Source of the DNA: UBA2336 sp031395485
GTDB taxonomy: Bacteria; Bacteroidota; Bacteroidia; Cytophagales; Cyclobacteriaceae
NCBI GenBank assembly: GCA_031395485.1
Contig: JANNUS010000017.1
Span: 62,001-126,000 of the forward strand
Reading direction: 5' to 3'
DNA length: 64,000 bases
The notes under the pieces are model-generated. The model worked only from the letters and a program-made list of their open reading frames with translations. It was not told where the DNA came from and searched no databases. The position numbers were made by a program, and so were the translations under genes. Below are positions 18,601 through 27,281 of the stretch, in pieces; position 1 is the first letter of the stretch, and every line of letters starts with the position of its first letter.

Positions 18601-19779
18601 ATGAATCTTGTACTGTTTGACGATCCACACACCCGGATTAACCTATTGCCATTTACATTCACCAGACCTGTTAGTAAGATGCGGGTTGGGATACTTACAA
18701 TTGCAGAAAAATGGGAGAAGAGACTAAACTTAACCGCCTCGTTTCTAACGGAGGCGTATCTCCAAAAAAAATTTCCGCTTACACCAGCGCACGATAATCT
18801 ATTCATCCATGCCGCTTGGTGCCCCGATGACCAAGCCTTAGCAAGTGTAAAAGCTTTAAAGTCAAAAGAAATTCTAATTCAAAACAACATCATACTCGCC
18901 TGGCGAAGTGAAGATATGTCGTTGCCGGATTTAAACAACGGAAGTTCAATAACCTTTTCGGGAACAGTAACACTCATCGATCAGGTGTGGAAAATATTTC
19001 AACACAACGCTGCCCAATTAAAATTGGACTACACATTAATTACATCCGGAAGAAAATCTGCAGGCGTGCAAGACAAGCATACCATCTTCTACAATGAATC
19101 CAACATTTTTGTTGAAGAGGGTGTAAGCATTCGGGCAGCTGTACTGAATGCAGAGGATGGCCCTATTTATCTCGGGAAAAACTCGGTGGTGCAAGAAGGT
19201 GCCCTTATAAAAGGTCCATTTGCCCTGTGCGAAAGTTCAACCGTAAACATGGGTGGAAAAATGCGGGGAGATACAACCGTTGGGCCACATTCAAAAGTAG
19301 GAGGAGAAGTAAGTAACTCGGTAATTTTTGGCTATAGCAACAAGGCTCACGATGGCTTTCTCGGTAACTCTGTTATTGGTGAATGGTGCAACGTGGGCGC
19401 GGATACCAATACCTCAAACCTTAAAAACAATTACGAGAACATTAAAATTTGGAGTTATGCAAAAGGCGGCTTCGTAGATACCGGATTACAATTCTGTGGG
19501 TTAATGATGGGCGACCACAGCAAGTGCGGAATAAATACCATGTTTAATACCGGAACCGTTGTTGGTGTGTCCTCTAATATTTTTGGTGATGGGTTTCCGC
19601 GAAATTTTATTCCTTCATTTTCGTGGGGCGGTGCCAGTGGCTTTACAACGTACCAATTAAAAAAAGCTTTCGATACCGCCCAAAAATCTATGGAGCGTAG
19701 AAATATTATGTTAGACGATACCGAAAAGGAAATACTCACGAATGTGTTTGAATTAACAGCAGGTAAGCATATAAACTAA
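18601..19779 (+). CDS. GlmU-like sugar nucleotidyltransferase (left-handed beta-helix protein)
   Basis: A 392-residue protein. The N-terminal part has the pattern LFDDPHTRINLLPFTFTRPV, characteristic of the putative sugar nucleotidyltransferase family of Bacteroidota. The C-terminal half (about 180-370) is hexapeptide repeats forming a left-handed beta helix, with a GlmU-like signature around NVGADTNTSNLKNNY. It resembles GlmU but the N-terminal uridylyltransferase motif is diverged, so activity on GlcNAc-1-P is uncertain. Its stop codon TAA is directly followed by the ATG of holB, so it heads a tight operon. Confidence 0.85.
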   Translation: MNLVLFDDPHTRINLLPFTFTRPVSKMRVGILTIAEKWEKRLNLTASFLTEAYLQKKFPLTPAHDNLFIHAAWCPDDQALASVKALKSKEILIQNNIILAWRSEDMSLPDLNNGSSITFSGTVTLIDQVWKIFQHNAAQLKLDYTLITSGRKSAGVQDKHTIFYNESNIFVEEGVSIRAAVLNAEDGPIYLGKNSVVQEGALIKGPFALCESSTVNMGGKMRGDTTVGPHSKVGGEVSNSVIFGYSNKAHDGFLGNSVIGEWCNVGADTNTSNLKNNYENIKIWSYAKGGFVDTGLQFCGLMMGDHSKCGINTMFNTGTVVGVSSNIFGDGFPRNFIPSFSWGGASGFTTYQLKKAFDTAQKSMERRNIMLDDTEKEILTNVFELTAGKHIN

Positions 19780-20904
19780 ATGAAATTTTCAGGAATACCC
19801 GGTTTAACGGAAACAAAAAAATTACTGACAGACTCCTTACAAAGCAACCACATTGCCCATGCACAACTATTCGTTGGTGCAGATGGGGCCCTGAATTTAC
19901 CCCTAGCCCTAGCCTATGCTACCTACTTACACTGCGAGAATAAAACAACCGATGCCTGTGGTGTTTGCTCTGCCTGCAGCAAGAGCCTAAAATATATCCA
20001 TCCCGATACACATTTTGTTTTTCCGGTTAGTAATGTGAAAGGCGATAAAGATGAGGATCGATTTAAATCTGAAACGTTAAAATCGTGGAGATCTTTTCTT
20101 TTAGAACAGCCCTTCAGTGATCTGGATAGTTGGACAACCTATTATGGTGGTGAGGATAAGCAAGCATCTATCTCTCGGGAAGAAGGTCGTGAAATTATTA
20201 AAGCGCTTTCCCTAAAGCCATTTGAAAGTCGCTATAAGGTCATGATCATCTGGCAACCCGAACTTATGCATCCCTCTGCTGCCAATGGCATTCTTAAAAT
20301 TTTAGAAGAGCCTGCGGCTCACACGTATTTTATACTCGTTACCAATGCTGTTGATAGGCTATTACCTACAATTATTTCAAGAACACAACTCATTACAGTC
20401 TCTCTTTTGTCTGATCAGGATGTTAAAAACTTCCTTATTGAAAAAAAAGGTTCTGAGCCCCAACGAGCATCACGCATTGCGCAATTAGCAGATGGAAATT
20501 TAAATCTTGCATTTACGCTGCTGGAGAATGAAGAAGATAATAATGCCCAGGTATTCATTGACTGGATGAGGGCATGTTATAGCCAAAAACGTATTGCTGA
20601 TTTAGTGTCAATGGCCGATGCTTTTCATCAATTAGACAAACTGAGCCAACGCAATTTACTTCACTATAGCATGAATATGATGCGCGAGTCACTAATAACT
20701 TTGTCAGGCGCTAATCAATTGAATAGGACACACGGTGAGGAGTTTGATTTTATTAAAAAATTCAGTAGCCAGCTCTCCACACCTAAAATCGAAACATCTT
20801 ACAAACTCATAAACGATGCCGCTTACCACCTTGAGCGAAACGGTAGTGCTAAAATGATTTTTCTCGATCTATCGTTACAGCTCTCTAAAACTATAAAGCC
20901 ATGA
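19780..20904 (+). CDS. holB: DNA polymerase III subunit delta'
   Basis: A 374-residue clamp-loader subunit. The N-terminal AAA+ domain has a degenerate P-loop (FVGADGALNLPLA, no GKT), as is usual for delta'. The zinc module is clear: Cys residues at HC-ENKTTDACGVCSAC (C-x9-C-x2-C-x2-C) followed by HPDTHFVFPVSN. The sensor-like segment ILKILEEPAAHTYFILVTN and the SRTQ motif follow. It loads the beta clamp at the fork. It directly abuts the GlmU-like gene and overlaps the hemC-like gene by 4 bp (ATGA), so three genes are coupled. Confidence 0.9.
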   Translation: MKFSGIPGLTETKKLLTDSLQSNHIAHAQLFVGADGALNLPLALAYATYLHCENKTTDACGVCSACSKSLKYIHPDTHFVFPVSNVKGDKDEDRFKSETLKSWRSFLLEQPFSDLDSWTTYYGGEDKQASISREEGREIIKALSLKPFESRYKVMIIWQPELMHPSAANGILKILEEPAAHTYFILVTNAVDRLLPTIISRTQLITVSLLSDQDVKNFLIEKKGSEPQRASRIAQLADGNLNLAFTLLENEEDNNAQVFIDWMRACYSQKRIADLVSMADAFHQLDKLSQRNLLHYSMNMMRESLITLSGANQLNRTHGEEFDFIKKFSSQLSTPKIETSYKLINDAAYHLERNGSAKMIFLDLSLQLSKTIKP

Positions 20905-21788
20905 GCAAAACAATTCGAATTGGAACAAATGGAGATTCACTCTCCTTAAAACAGGCCAAACTTGTTGAAAGTTTAATTAAACCATCGGGCTACCAAACAG
21001 AAATTATTTCTTTAAAAACATCAGCCGATGATAAACTCCGATTAACTAAAAATCTTCAAATCAAACTTCTCGATGGCTCCATCGACATCGTTGTTCATCA
21101 CGCAAAAGACCTTCCTGCAGATTTACATGAGGAACTTGAACTCGTGGCATTCATCGAACGCCAGCCTCCCAATGATGTGTTAGTGAGCCATCACAAAAAT
21201 ATTGATGTTAAATCAGGAAATATAAAAATTGGTACTTCCTCTATTAGAAGAATGGCCTTTATACGACACTTCTATCCAACTATGCTGGCCGTATTCGCAC
21301 CTGGAAGCACTGAAGATCAGCTAAAAAAAATGATGGCAGGAGAATATGATGCCTTGCTACTCGCTTTTGCAGATGTTCATCAACTTGGGTTTGACCATTT
21401 AATCATTGAGAATATTGAGACCAGCTACTTTGTTCCAGCTGTCGGGCAAGGAAGTCTTGTTGTCGAGTGCCACAAAAAACTTTCGTTCGATAAGAAGGAA
21501 GTAATTCAGCGTTGGGTAAATCATGAGGAGACCGAAAACTGCATTCGCACTGAACGATCCTTTTCAAAAACGCTGAACCGTGGCTACAATATTCCCATTT
21601 TTGGCTACGCCCAATATGAAGGCAATCTCATAACATTAAAAGCAGGTATCATTTCGCTGGATGGCAAGCAAGTCGTAAAAACAAAACGATCCTCAACAGT
21701 AGCAGAAAGCAAAGAGCTTGGAAAAAAGGTAGCCCTGGAGATTTTACAAAATGGAGGAGATAAAATTCTTCAGGAAATCCATTCCTGA
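20901..21788 (+). CDS. Hydroxymethylbilane-synthase-like protein lacking cofactor cysteine
   Basis: A 295-residue protein with the overall fold and length of hydroxymethylbilane (porphobilinogen deaminase) HemC. Family landmarks are visible: the VHHAKDLP motif with D70, IGTSSIRR (R116, R117), LLLAFADVHQLG and QGSLVVEC. Two key positions are changed. The cofactor-attaching cysteine (GGC in HemC) is replaced by RGY, giving Y229 in LNRGYNIPIFGYA. The N-terminal Arg that contacts substrate (GTRxS) is replaced by GTNGDS. It should not carry the dipyrromethane cofactor and is probably a paralogue with another role. It ends the GlmU-like/holB operon. Confidence 0.85.
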   Translation: MSKTIRIGTNGDSLSLKQAKLVESLIKPSGYQTEIISLKTSADDKLRLTKNLQIKLLDGSIDIVVHHAKDLPADLHEELELVAFIERQPPNDVLVSHHKNIDVKSGNIKIGTSSIRRMAFIRHFYPTMLAVFAPGSTEDQLKKMMAGEYDALLLAFADVHQLGFDHLIIENIETSYFVPAVGQGSLVVECHKKLSFDKKEVIQRWVNHEETENCIRTERSFSKTLNRGYNIPIFGYAQYEGNLITLKAGIISLDGKQVVKTKRSSTVAESKELGKKVALEILQNGGDKILQEIHS

Positions 21789-21838
21789 TATAGATTATTA
21801 ACCACGCTTTTCATTTAGGTATCTAAATTGCTATCCTA

Positions 21839-21868
21839 TTTGAGAAACAAACAATTTACTTATTTTTG
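21839..21868 (+). promoter_or_regulatory. Promoter of the cyclophilin gene
   Basis: TTTG at 21839-21842, 18 nt, then TATTTTTG at 21861-21868 fits the Bacteroidota promoter. It implies a short leader and argues for the ATG at 21887 rather than the TTG at 21866, which lies inside the -7 box. Confidence 0.7.
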
Positions 21869-21886
21869 CGGCCTATACTAATCGCT

Positions 21887-22777
21887 ATGAATAAATCAAT
21901 TCTATTATTACTACTTCTTTCCTGCTTCATAACAGCCTGCGCGCAGGACAAAAAAACTAACAAGAAAGAATACATCGTGACTATCAAAACAAGTTATGGT
22001 AACATGATCGCGATTTTATACGATGAAACACCCAAACATAAAGCGAATTTTATCAAGTTGGCGAACACCAAATTCTACGATAGCCTTTTGTTCCATCGTG
22101 TTATTCAGGATTTTATGATACAAGGCGGTGACCCAGATTCTAAAAAGGCACCGGCTACTCAGCCTTTAGGCCGAGGCGGTCCAGGATACACGGTAGATGC
22201 GGAGTTTAATCCAAAATTTTTCCACGAAAGGGGTGCGCTTTCTGCAGCCAGATTGGGTGGCCCCGCAAATCCCGCAAAAGCATCAAGCGGAAGTCAGTTT
22301 TATGTGGTACAAGGAAAAAAAATTAGTGAAGCAGAATGGCCTCAGTTAGAACAGAATATTCAAAATGCCAGAAAAACCGAATACCTGCGTGAATGTATTA
22401 TGATGCCGAAGTACGAATATTTACGAACCCTGATCGCAGAAAAACAACAGGCTCAAGACGGTTTCTGGCTTAACTCATTCTTTGAAAAAGGCGATACACT
22501 TATTCAAAAAGAAAAACCGGGTTATACTCCATTCGCTTTCTCGGCAGAACAGAAGGAAGCTTACAATAAAATTGGTGGTGCTCCATTTCTGGATGGTGAT
22601 TACACAGTGTTTGGAAAGGTGATTAAAGGACTTGATGTAATTGATAAAATAGCTTTGCTGCCAAAAGGTTCTGGAGATCGACCTGCCGAAGACATCCGAA
22701 TGTTTGTTACGGTGGAAGAGATGTCGCGGAAGAAAATTGAGAAAGATTACGGATATATATTTCCTGAAAAAGAATAA
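21887..22777 (+). CDS. Cyclophilin-type peptidyl-prolyl isomerase lipoprotein
   Basis: About 296 residues from ATG 21887 (the frame opens 21 nt earlier with TTG). A lipoprotein signal (hydrophobic run ending CFITAC) precedes the mature protein, so it acts outside the cytoplasm. The cyclophilin core is split: FHRVIQDFMIQGGDP and SQFYVV are standard, then an insertion of some 70 residues (around WPQLEQNIQNARKTEYL to TPFAFS) precedes the final LDGDYTVFGKVIKGLDVIDK. This insertion is common in Bacteroidota cyclophilins. It catalyses prolyl cis-trans isomerisation for folding of exported proteins. Confidence 0.92.
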   Translation: MNKSILLLLLLSCFITACAQDKKTNKKEYIVTIKTSYGNMIAILYDETPKHKANFIKLANTKFYDSLLFHRVIQDFMIQGGDPDSKKAPATQPLGRGGPGYTVDAEFNPKFFHERGALSAARLGGPANPAKASSGSQFYVVQGKKISEAEWPQLEQNIQNARKTEYLRECIMMPKYEYLRTLIAEKQQAQDGFWLNSFFEKGDTLIQKEKPGYTPFAFSAEQKEAYNKIGGAPFLDGDYTVFGKVIKGLDVIDKIALLPKGSGDRPAEDIRMFVTVEEMSRKKIEKDYGYIFPEKE

Positions 22778-22815
22778 TGTGCTGATGTGTTGAGCATTCA
22801 GTAAATACCTACCAT

Positions 22816-23712
22816 ATGAGAATACTTGTTACGGGGACGAACGGACTTCTGGGGCAAAAGCTCGTTACCCTCCTGCAGCAAGACAATAGTGTTCACCTGA
22901 TTGCCACCGCGCGAAACTCTCCTACTTCACCCATCCTGCGAGGAGAATTTCATACGCTCAACATTACAGATGCCGATCAGGTAAATGCTGTTATTCGCCA
23001 CACCAAACCCGATGTCATTATCAATACCGCTGCTATGACGCAGGTCGATCAGTGTGAGACAGAACGGGAGGTTTGCATTGCTATTAACATCACGGCAGTA
23101 GAACATTTAATTTCTGCTTGCGAAAAGAATAAAGCCAGGCTTATTCACATTTCAACAGATTTCATTTTTAATGGCAGCCATGGGCCGCTGGATGAACATG
23201 AAGAACCTCATCCCGTCAACTTTTATGGTGAAAGTAAATTGGCGGCCGAACAACTTATTCGTTTTAGTACTATCAATTGGGCAATTTTAAGAACGGTGTT
23301 GGTATACGGTGTTTCATCCGATATGAGTCGTTCGAACATTGTAGTGTGGGTAAAGAAAAGTCTGGAGGAAGGAAAAAAGATTTCCGTTGTAAATGACCAG
23401 TGGCGCACCCCTACCTTAGCAGAAGACTTGGCGATGGGCTGTTACTTGGCTGCACTTAAAAAAGCAAAAGGAATTTTTAATATCTCCGGAAAGGATTTTA
23501 TGACTCCGTATGATATTGCCATTCGGACAGCCGCATTTTTTAAACTCGATAGTTCGCTTATCATACCAACAGATTCATCAACGTTCAAACAAGCAGCAGC
23601 ACGCCCTTTAAAGACGGGGTTTATTATCGATAAAGCTAAAAAGGAGTTAGGGTTTAATCCTCACGCTTTTGAAGAAGGGTTAAAAATCATTCAGGGTCAA
23701 CTTGGTAATTAA
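22816..23712 (+). CDS. dTDP-4-dehydrorhamnose reductase-like SDR protein
   Basis: A 298-residue extended short-chain dehydrogenase of the RmlD type. The dinucleotide-binding motif GTNGLLGQ is at the N-terminus and the YxxxK active-site pair lies in FYGESKLAAEQ. The STDFIFNG segment is standard for RmlD. RmlD reduces dTDP-4-dehydrorhamnose to dTDP-rhamnose for cell-surface polysaccharide, but there are no other rml genes here, so a general sugar-nucleotide reductase role is also possible. It ends by sharing TTAA with the convergent amidotransferase gene (4-bp overlap). Confidence 0.85.
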   Translation: MRILVTGTNGLLGQKLVTLLQQDNSVHLIATARNSPTSPILRGEFHTLNITDADQVNAVIRHTKPDVIINTAAMTQVDQCETEREVCIAINITAVEHLISACEKNKARLIHISTDFIFNGSHGPLDEHEEPHPVNFYGESKLAAEQLIRFSTINWAILRTVLVYGVSSDMSRSNIVVWVKKSLEEGKKISVVNDQWRTPTLAEDLAMGCYLAALKKAKGIFNISGKDFMTPYDIAIRTAAFFKLDSSLIIPTDSSTFKQAAARPLKTGFIIDKAKKELGFNPHAFEEGLKIIQGQLGN

Positions 23713-24428
23713 CGACTCTCGGAAACTGCCTTCAGAAAACTTCTTTTAATATTTTTTGAAAAGACACTTTCCTGATCCCTCATTCTTTCAGGATGCCACT
23801 GCACTAATAACAGAAACGGTTCGCTTGTTGGATTTTTTCGTTCAATCCCTTCAATAATTCCATCTGGTGAAAATGAATTGGCAATTAATCCTTCGCCAAG
23901 TTTATCAGCACTTTGATGGTGAGAACTATTTATTTCTCCGCTAACACCTGTGGTTTCGAATAAAAGTGTGCTTGCAGTTACCTGAATGGCGTGATATCGA
24001 TCGTTCTCTGGAAATTTTGAATGATTAGGCTTGCCCGATTTCAGGATATCAGGAATCAACGTGCCACCAAAAAAAACATTAGTAATTTGTAATCCACGGC
24101 AAATTCCTAGTAATGGAAGATTTTCATTTTGAACATACTCCAGAACTCTCCATTCAAATATATCGCGTTCGCTATTTACATGGCAATCACTAAGGTATTC
24201 TGGTTTATTATAGAGTTTTGGGTGAACGTCTTCCCCACCACTAAGAACTACTCCATCACATTTTTGAATATCAGTAAAATTGTTTTCCTTTTGCGACAAG
24301 CAAATAACATTAACACCCGGTTCAGTTTCAAACCAAGTTTTATAATTGTCGAACTTCTCGCAATCCGTGATTCCTATCGTTATCCCTGGCTTCATATTAA
24401 TCGGCAGTGTTTTTAAGGACTTACTCAA
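23709..24428 (-). CDS. Gamma-glutamyl-GABA hydrolase-type class I amidotransferase
   Basis: A 239-residue peptidase C26-type protein. Motifs: GVVLSGGEDVHP, the nucleophile in LGICRGLQI, and the histidine/glutamate pair in VQWHPERM. PuuD-type enzymes cleave gamma-glutamyl-GABA in putrescine catabolism, but relatives act on other gamma-glutamyl compounds, so substrate is not fixed. The start at 24428 leaves 5 bp from the TauE gene; the inner ATG at 24395 (MKPGITIGITDCE) is also plausible. It converges with the RmlD-like gene with shared TTAA. Confidence 0.82.
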   Translation of the reverse strand: MSKSLKTLPINMKPGITIGITDCEKFDNYKTWFETEPGVNVICLSQKENNFTDIQKCDGVVLSGGEDVHPKLYNKPEYLSDCHVNSERDIFEWRVLEYVQNENLPLLGICRGLQITNVFFGGTLIPDILKSGKPNHSKFPENDRYHAIQVTASTLLFETTGVSGEINSSHHQSADKLGEGLIANSFSPDGIIEGIERKNPTSEPFLLLVQWHPERMRDQESVFSKNIKRSFLKAVSESR

Positions 24429-24433
24429 CGGTT

Positions 24434-25300
24434 TTAAGCAGCACTCTTAGATTGATATGCTGCACGTAACATCACGGTGGCTGTATAAATGATAACGGCA
24501 ATCACAACCCAACGAAGTATATCCATCGGTAATGACTTTACAATTAAAGCGGCAATCAATACTGCAATAGTTCCAGTTACCGATATCGCCAATGCTGCGC
24601 GCCTGTTGTAAGCACCTTCCTTAATAAATTTCAACGAGGCAACAGGCATTAAGAACGCGCATGAACCCATCATGATTGGGAAGGCTACAGTTGGTGACAT
24701 GCCCAAGGCAAAAATCATTGCCATGCAAGGGGCATATAGTCCGATGCCAGCTGTCATTAAAGCACCAAGAATAAAATTAACAGCTACTGCAAATGCAAGT
24801 AATCCACCATCTAACCCAATGGCAGTTCCTTCACCTTCAATCCATCCCAGCTTTGAAGCAATCATAAAACCCGCTGCTGTTAGTAAGCCAATGCCCATCG
24901 TAATTCTAACTTTTTGCTCTGAAAATTTAGATACAAGTCCTGCGCCCAACCACGCTCCCATGCCGGATGCAAAAATCATCAGAACAAGCGTTATGGGCTC
25001 TACTTCAATAATTTGTATGAAGATGATGGCTTGTGCTACAGTTGGAATTGCATTGGCTACGTTTAGCGTTCCGGGAATAAGCTTGTCTTCTGATTGCTTA
25101 AAGAATTTGAACATAGCCGTTTCAGTCGCAAATGATCCAATGCCCAGTGTGTCAAAGAAATTTCCGATAAACCCAATGGCTCCGGTTTTAGCCCAACTAT
25201 TATCCTCAAGGTTATTCTTATGTTTCAGGTAATCTCTTATCAGCAAATAACCAATCCACGCGGCAAGCGAAAGCAATACAATAAAAATAGCTGTAATCAT
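24434..25300 (-). CDS. TauE/SafE-family sulfite/anion exporter
   Basis: A 288-residue polytopic inner-membrane protein with about eight membrane helices. It shows the family's pseudo-repeat: GFIGNFFDTLGIGSF near the N-terminus and FILGALMTAGIGLYAPCMA in the second half. TauE/SafE (DUF81) proteins move sulfite, sulfonates or other small anions; the substrate here is unknown. It is followed closely by the amidotransferase gene on the same strand, which may share its promoter. Confidence 0.88.
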   Translation of the reverse strand: MITAIFIVLLSLAAWIGYLLIRDYLKHKNNLEDNSWAKTGAIGFIGNFFDTLGIGSFATETAMFKFFKQSEDKLIPGTLNVANAIPTVAQAIIFIQIIEVEPITLVLMIFASGMGAWLGAGLVSKFSEQKVRITMGIGLLTAAGFMIASKLGWIEGEGTAIGLDGGLLAFAVAVNFILGALMTAGIGLYAPCMAMIFALGMSPTVAFPIMMGSCAFLMPVASLKFIKEGAYNRRAALAISVTGTIAVLIAALIVKSLPMDILRWVVIAVIIYTATVMLRAAYQSKSAA

Positions 25301-25464
25301 CTGATCTCAATTTACTCCAAAATGCAAATGGTTAAGCTCTTGTCCAAAAAAGAGGCCATAAATTATTGACAGAATCGGTACATTATCATCAAACTTCGCA
25401 TTATGAAACCTTGTACTACTGCTATTTCCTCTTTTCGCTTGCAACTAATATAGTTTACATATAA

Positions 25465-27117
25465 CTAATTGAATAGCTCTGCTATGGGTTGGCCAGTACA
25501 GCCATTCGGGAATTTTACTTTCAAAAGTACTGCCAATGTTGGGGCAATATCTGTAATGGAATGAAGTTGAGCCGAACTACCCTTCTTTATCCCTTTTCCA
25601 AAAAATAAAATTGGTACGTGGGTGTCGTAAGGATAAGGTCCGCCATGGTCAGTACCCTGAGGTTTATCAAACTCTATCCAGTTTGGCTCTAAAACAAATG
25701 CAATGTCTCCACTTCGCTTAGGATGGTAGCCACGGATCACCATTCCTTTGAGGCCACCTTCATTAAAATCTCCTTGCCTGATCAGGCTTTTCGAAAAAAC
25801 ATTTGCGATTCCCTTTTCCTTCAATAAGAACCCGCTGGCTAGCTCGGTTGCTACCAACAAATCGACACCTCCCTTTTTAGGGTCATCTGAAAATACTTCA
25901 TGATTAAAAAATACCTGCTCATTAAATACATCCAATATCAATTCCTTTTCCAGAAAATATTTTTTCATGTAATTGCTTAGGCTTGCCTTGATGTCTTTAG
26001 CTTTTAAATAACCTGATGGTATTTTGTTGTCCAGCATATATTGCGGAACATCGGCAATGCCATGATCGGATGTAAGAAATACGGTGTACTTCTGTTCGCC
26101 AACGGTTGCATCGAGCTTCTTCAATAACGTTTCGAGGTTTTTATCTAATCGAAGATATATGTCCTCGATCTCAACTGCATTCGGCCCAACTTCATGACCA
26201 AGTTTATCTGGTGCTGAATATGAAACACATAGAAAATCTGTCCACTCATCTTGACCAAGTTTTTCACCATCAATCGTGGCCTTTAGCATGTCTGTTAAAA
26301 AGTCATCAGAAAATGGAGTAAATGACAGGGCGTCAAAATTGCCATAACCATTTTTAAGGTCCGTGAGTTTAACAGGAAGAACAGCTTTTTCGGATCCTCT
26401 TAATTTCGATTCATATAGATTTCCATCAGGGCCACTTTCAATATATTTATCCTGCGGTAACAATGGCATCCATACCTGAGTTAGGTATTTCGCTGCTAGC
26501 TCCAACGTATTAAAATTTTCAACCCAATCGGGTAGCGCATTCATATAGAACGTACTGGTTATAAACTTACCCGTTAACGGATCGTACCAATATGCCCCAT
26601 CGGCCATATGGCCACCTGGCAGTATAGCGCCCCGGTCTTTAATAGAAATGCTAATGACTTTTGAGCGGCTTTGCGTGGAGAGTTTTAATTCATCGGTAAT
26701 GGTGGTGGTTAGCAACCGGCCAGGCGACATTCTTCCCTCGACTACAGACTCGCTGCCAACAGTTGAATACGCTTCATCACTGACACAATAAACGCGCTTG
26801 CTCAAATTTTTATCGTACCAATCATTACCAATAATACCGTGAATACCTGGGGTAGTTCCAGTGTAGACGGAAGCGTGACCGGGTGCCGTAACCGTTGGCA
26901 CATAATTGTAGTGACCATTTTTAAGCATGAAGCCCTCATTCATTAATCGTTTAAAACCACCATCTCCAAATTTGTCGTAAAATCGATACAGATATTCCTG
27001 ACGCATTTGGTCCACAATAATACCCACTACAAGTTTAGGTCGATCTCCTTCGGGTGCTTGAGCTTTTAGTACAAGACTAAGGGTTAGCAAAGAAGCGATT
27101 AGAATAAATTTCTTCAT
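25465..27117 (-). CDS. PafA-like periplasmic alkaline phosphatase
   Basis: A 550-residue exported enzyme of the alkaline phosphatase superfamily. A Sec signal peptide (first 20 or so residues, ending LVLKAQ) is followed by the nucleophile region PTVTAPGHASVYTG (catalytic Thr) and the GNDWYDK asparagine. The SIKDRGAILPGG motif (Lys/Arg pair) is the signature of the phosphomonoesterase PafA of Flavobacterium rather than a diesterase. Metal-site residues occur in LTSDHGIADV and GTDHGGPYP. It releases phosphate from monoesters in the periplasm. It is transcribed alone. Confidence 0.88.
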   Translation of the reverse strand: MKKFILIASLLTLSLVLKAQAPEGDRPKLVVGIIVDQMRQEYLYRFYDKFGDGGFKRLMNEGFMLKNGHYNYVPTVTAPGHASVYTGTTPGIHGIIGNDWYDKNLSKRVYCVSDEAYSTVGSESVVEGRMSPGRLLTTTITDELKLSTQSRSKVISISIKDRGAILPGGHMADGAYWYDPLTGKFITSTFYMNALPDWVENFNTLELAAKYLTQVWMPLLPQDKYIESGPDGNLYESKLRGSEKAVLPVKLTDLKNGYGNFDALSFTPFSDDFLTDMLKATIDGEKLGQDEWTDFLCVSYSAPDKLGHEVGPNAVEIEDIYLRLDKNLETLLKKLDATVGEQKYTVFLTSDHGIADVPQYMLDNKIPSGYLKAKDIKASLSNYMKKYFLEKELILDVFNEQVFFNHEVFSDDPKKGGVDLLVATELASGFLLKEKGIANVFSKSLIRQGDFNEGGLKGMVIRGYHPKRSGDIAFVLEPNWIEFDKPQGTDHGGPYPYDTHVPILFFGKGIKKGSSAQLHSITDIAPTLAVLLKVKFPNGCTGQPIAELFN

Positions 27118-27281
27118 GATGGCAAATTTGAGAGCAATATAGCAAATCTAGAAAACGAACGACAAACGAGATGATGAACGATTTATTAACAAAAACGAGC
27201 AAGAAATTTTGCAAACTGATAACTGATTGCAACCAAACCGGCTTCAGTCATAATGATGGTTAAATCCTATACAATCGACTC

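Noticed and set aside
20901..21788. Annotation as hemC.
   Set aside because: The dipyrromethane-attaching Cys and the N-terminal substrate Arg are replaced, so the enzyme name is not justified.
21866..21886. TTG start for the cyclophilin gene.
   Set aside because: It lies within the -7 box, and the ATG at 21887 begins a normal lipoprotein signal peptide.
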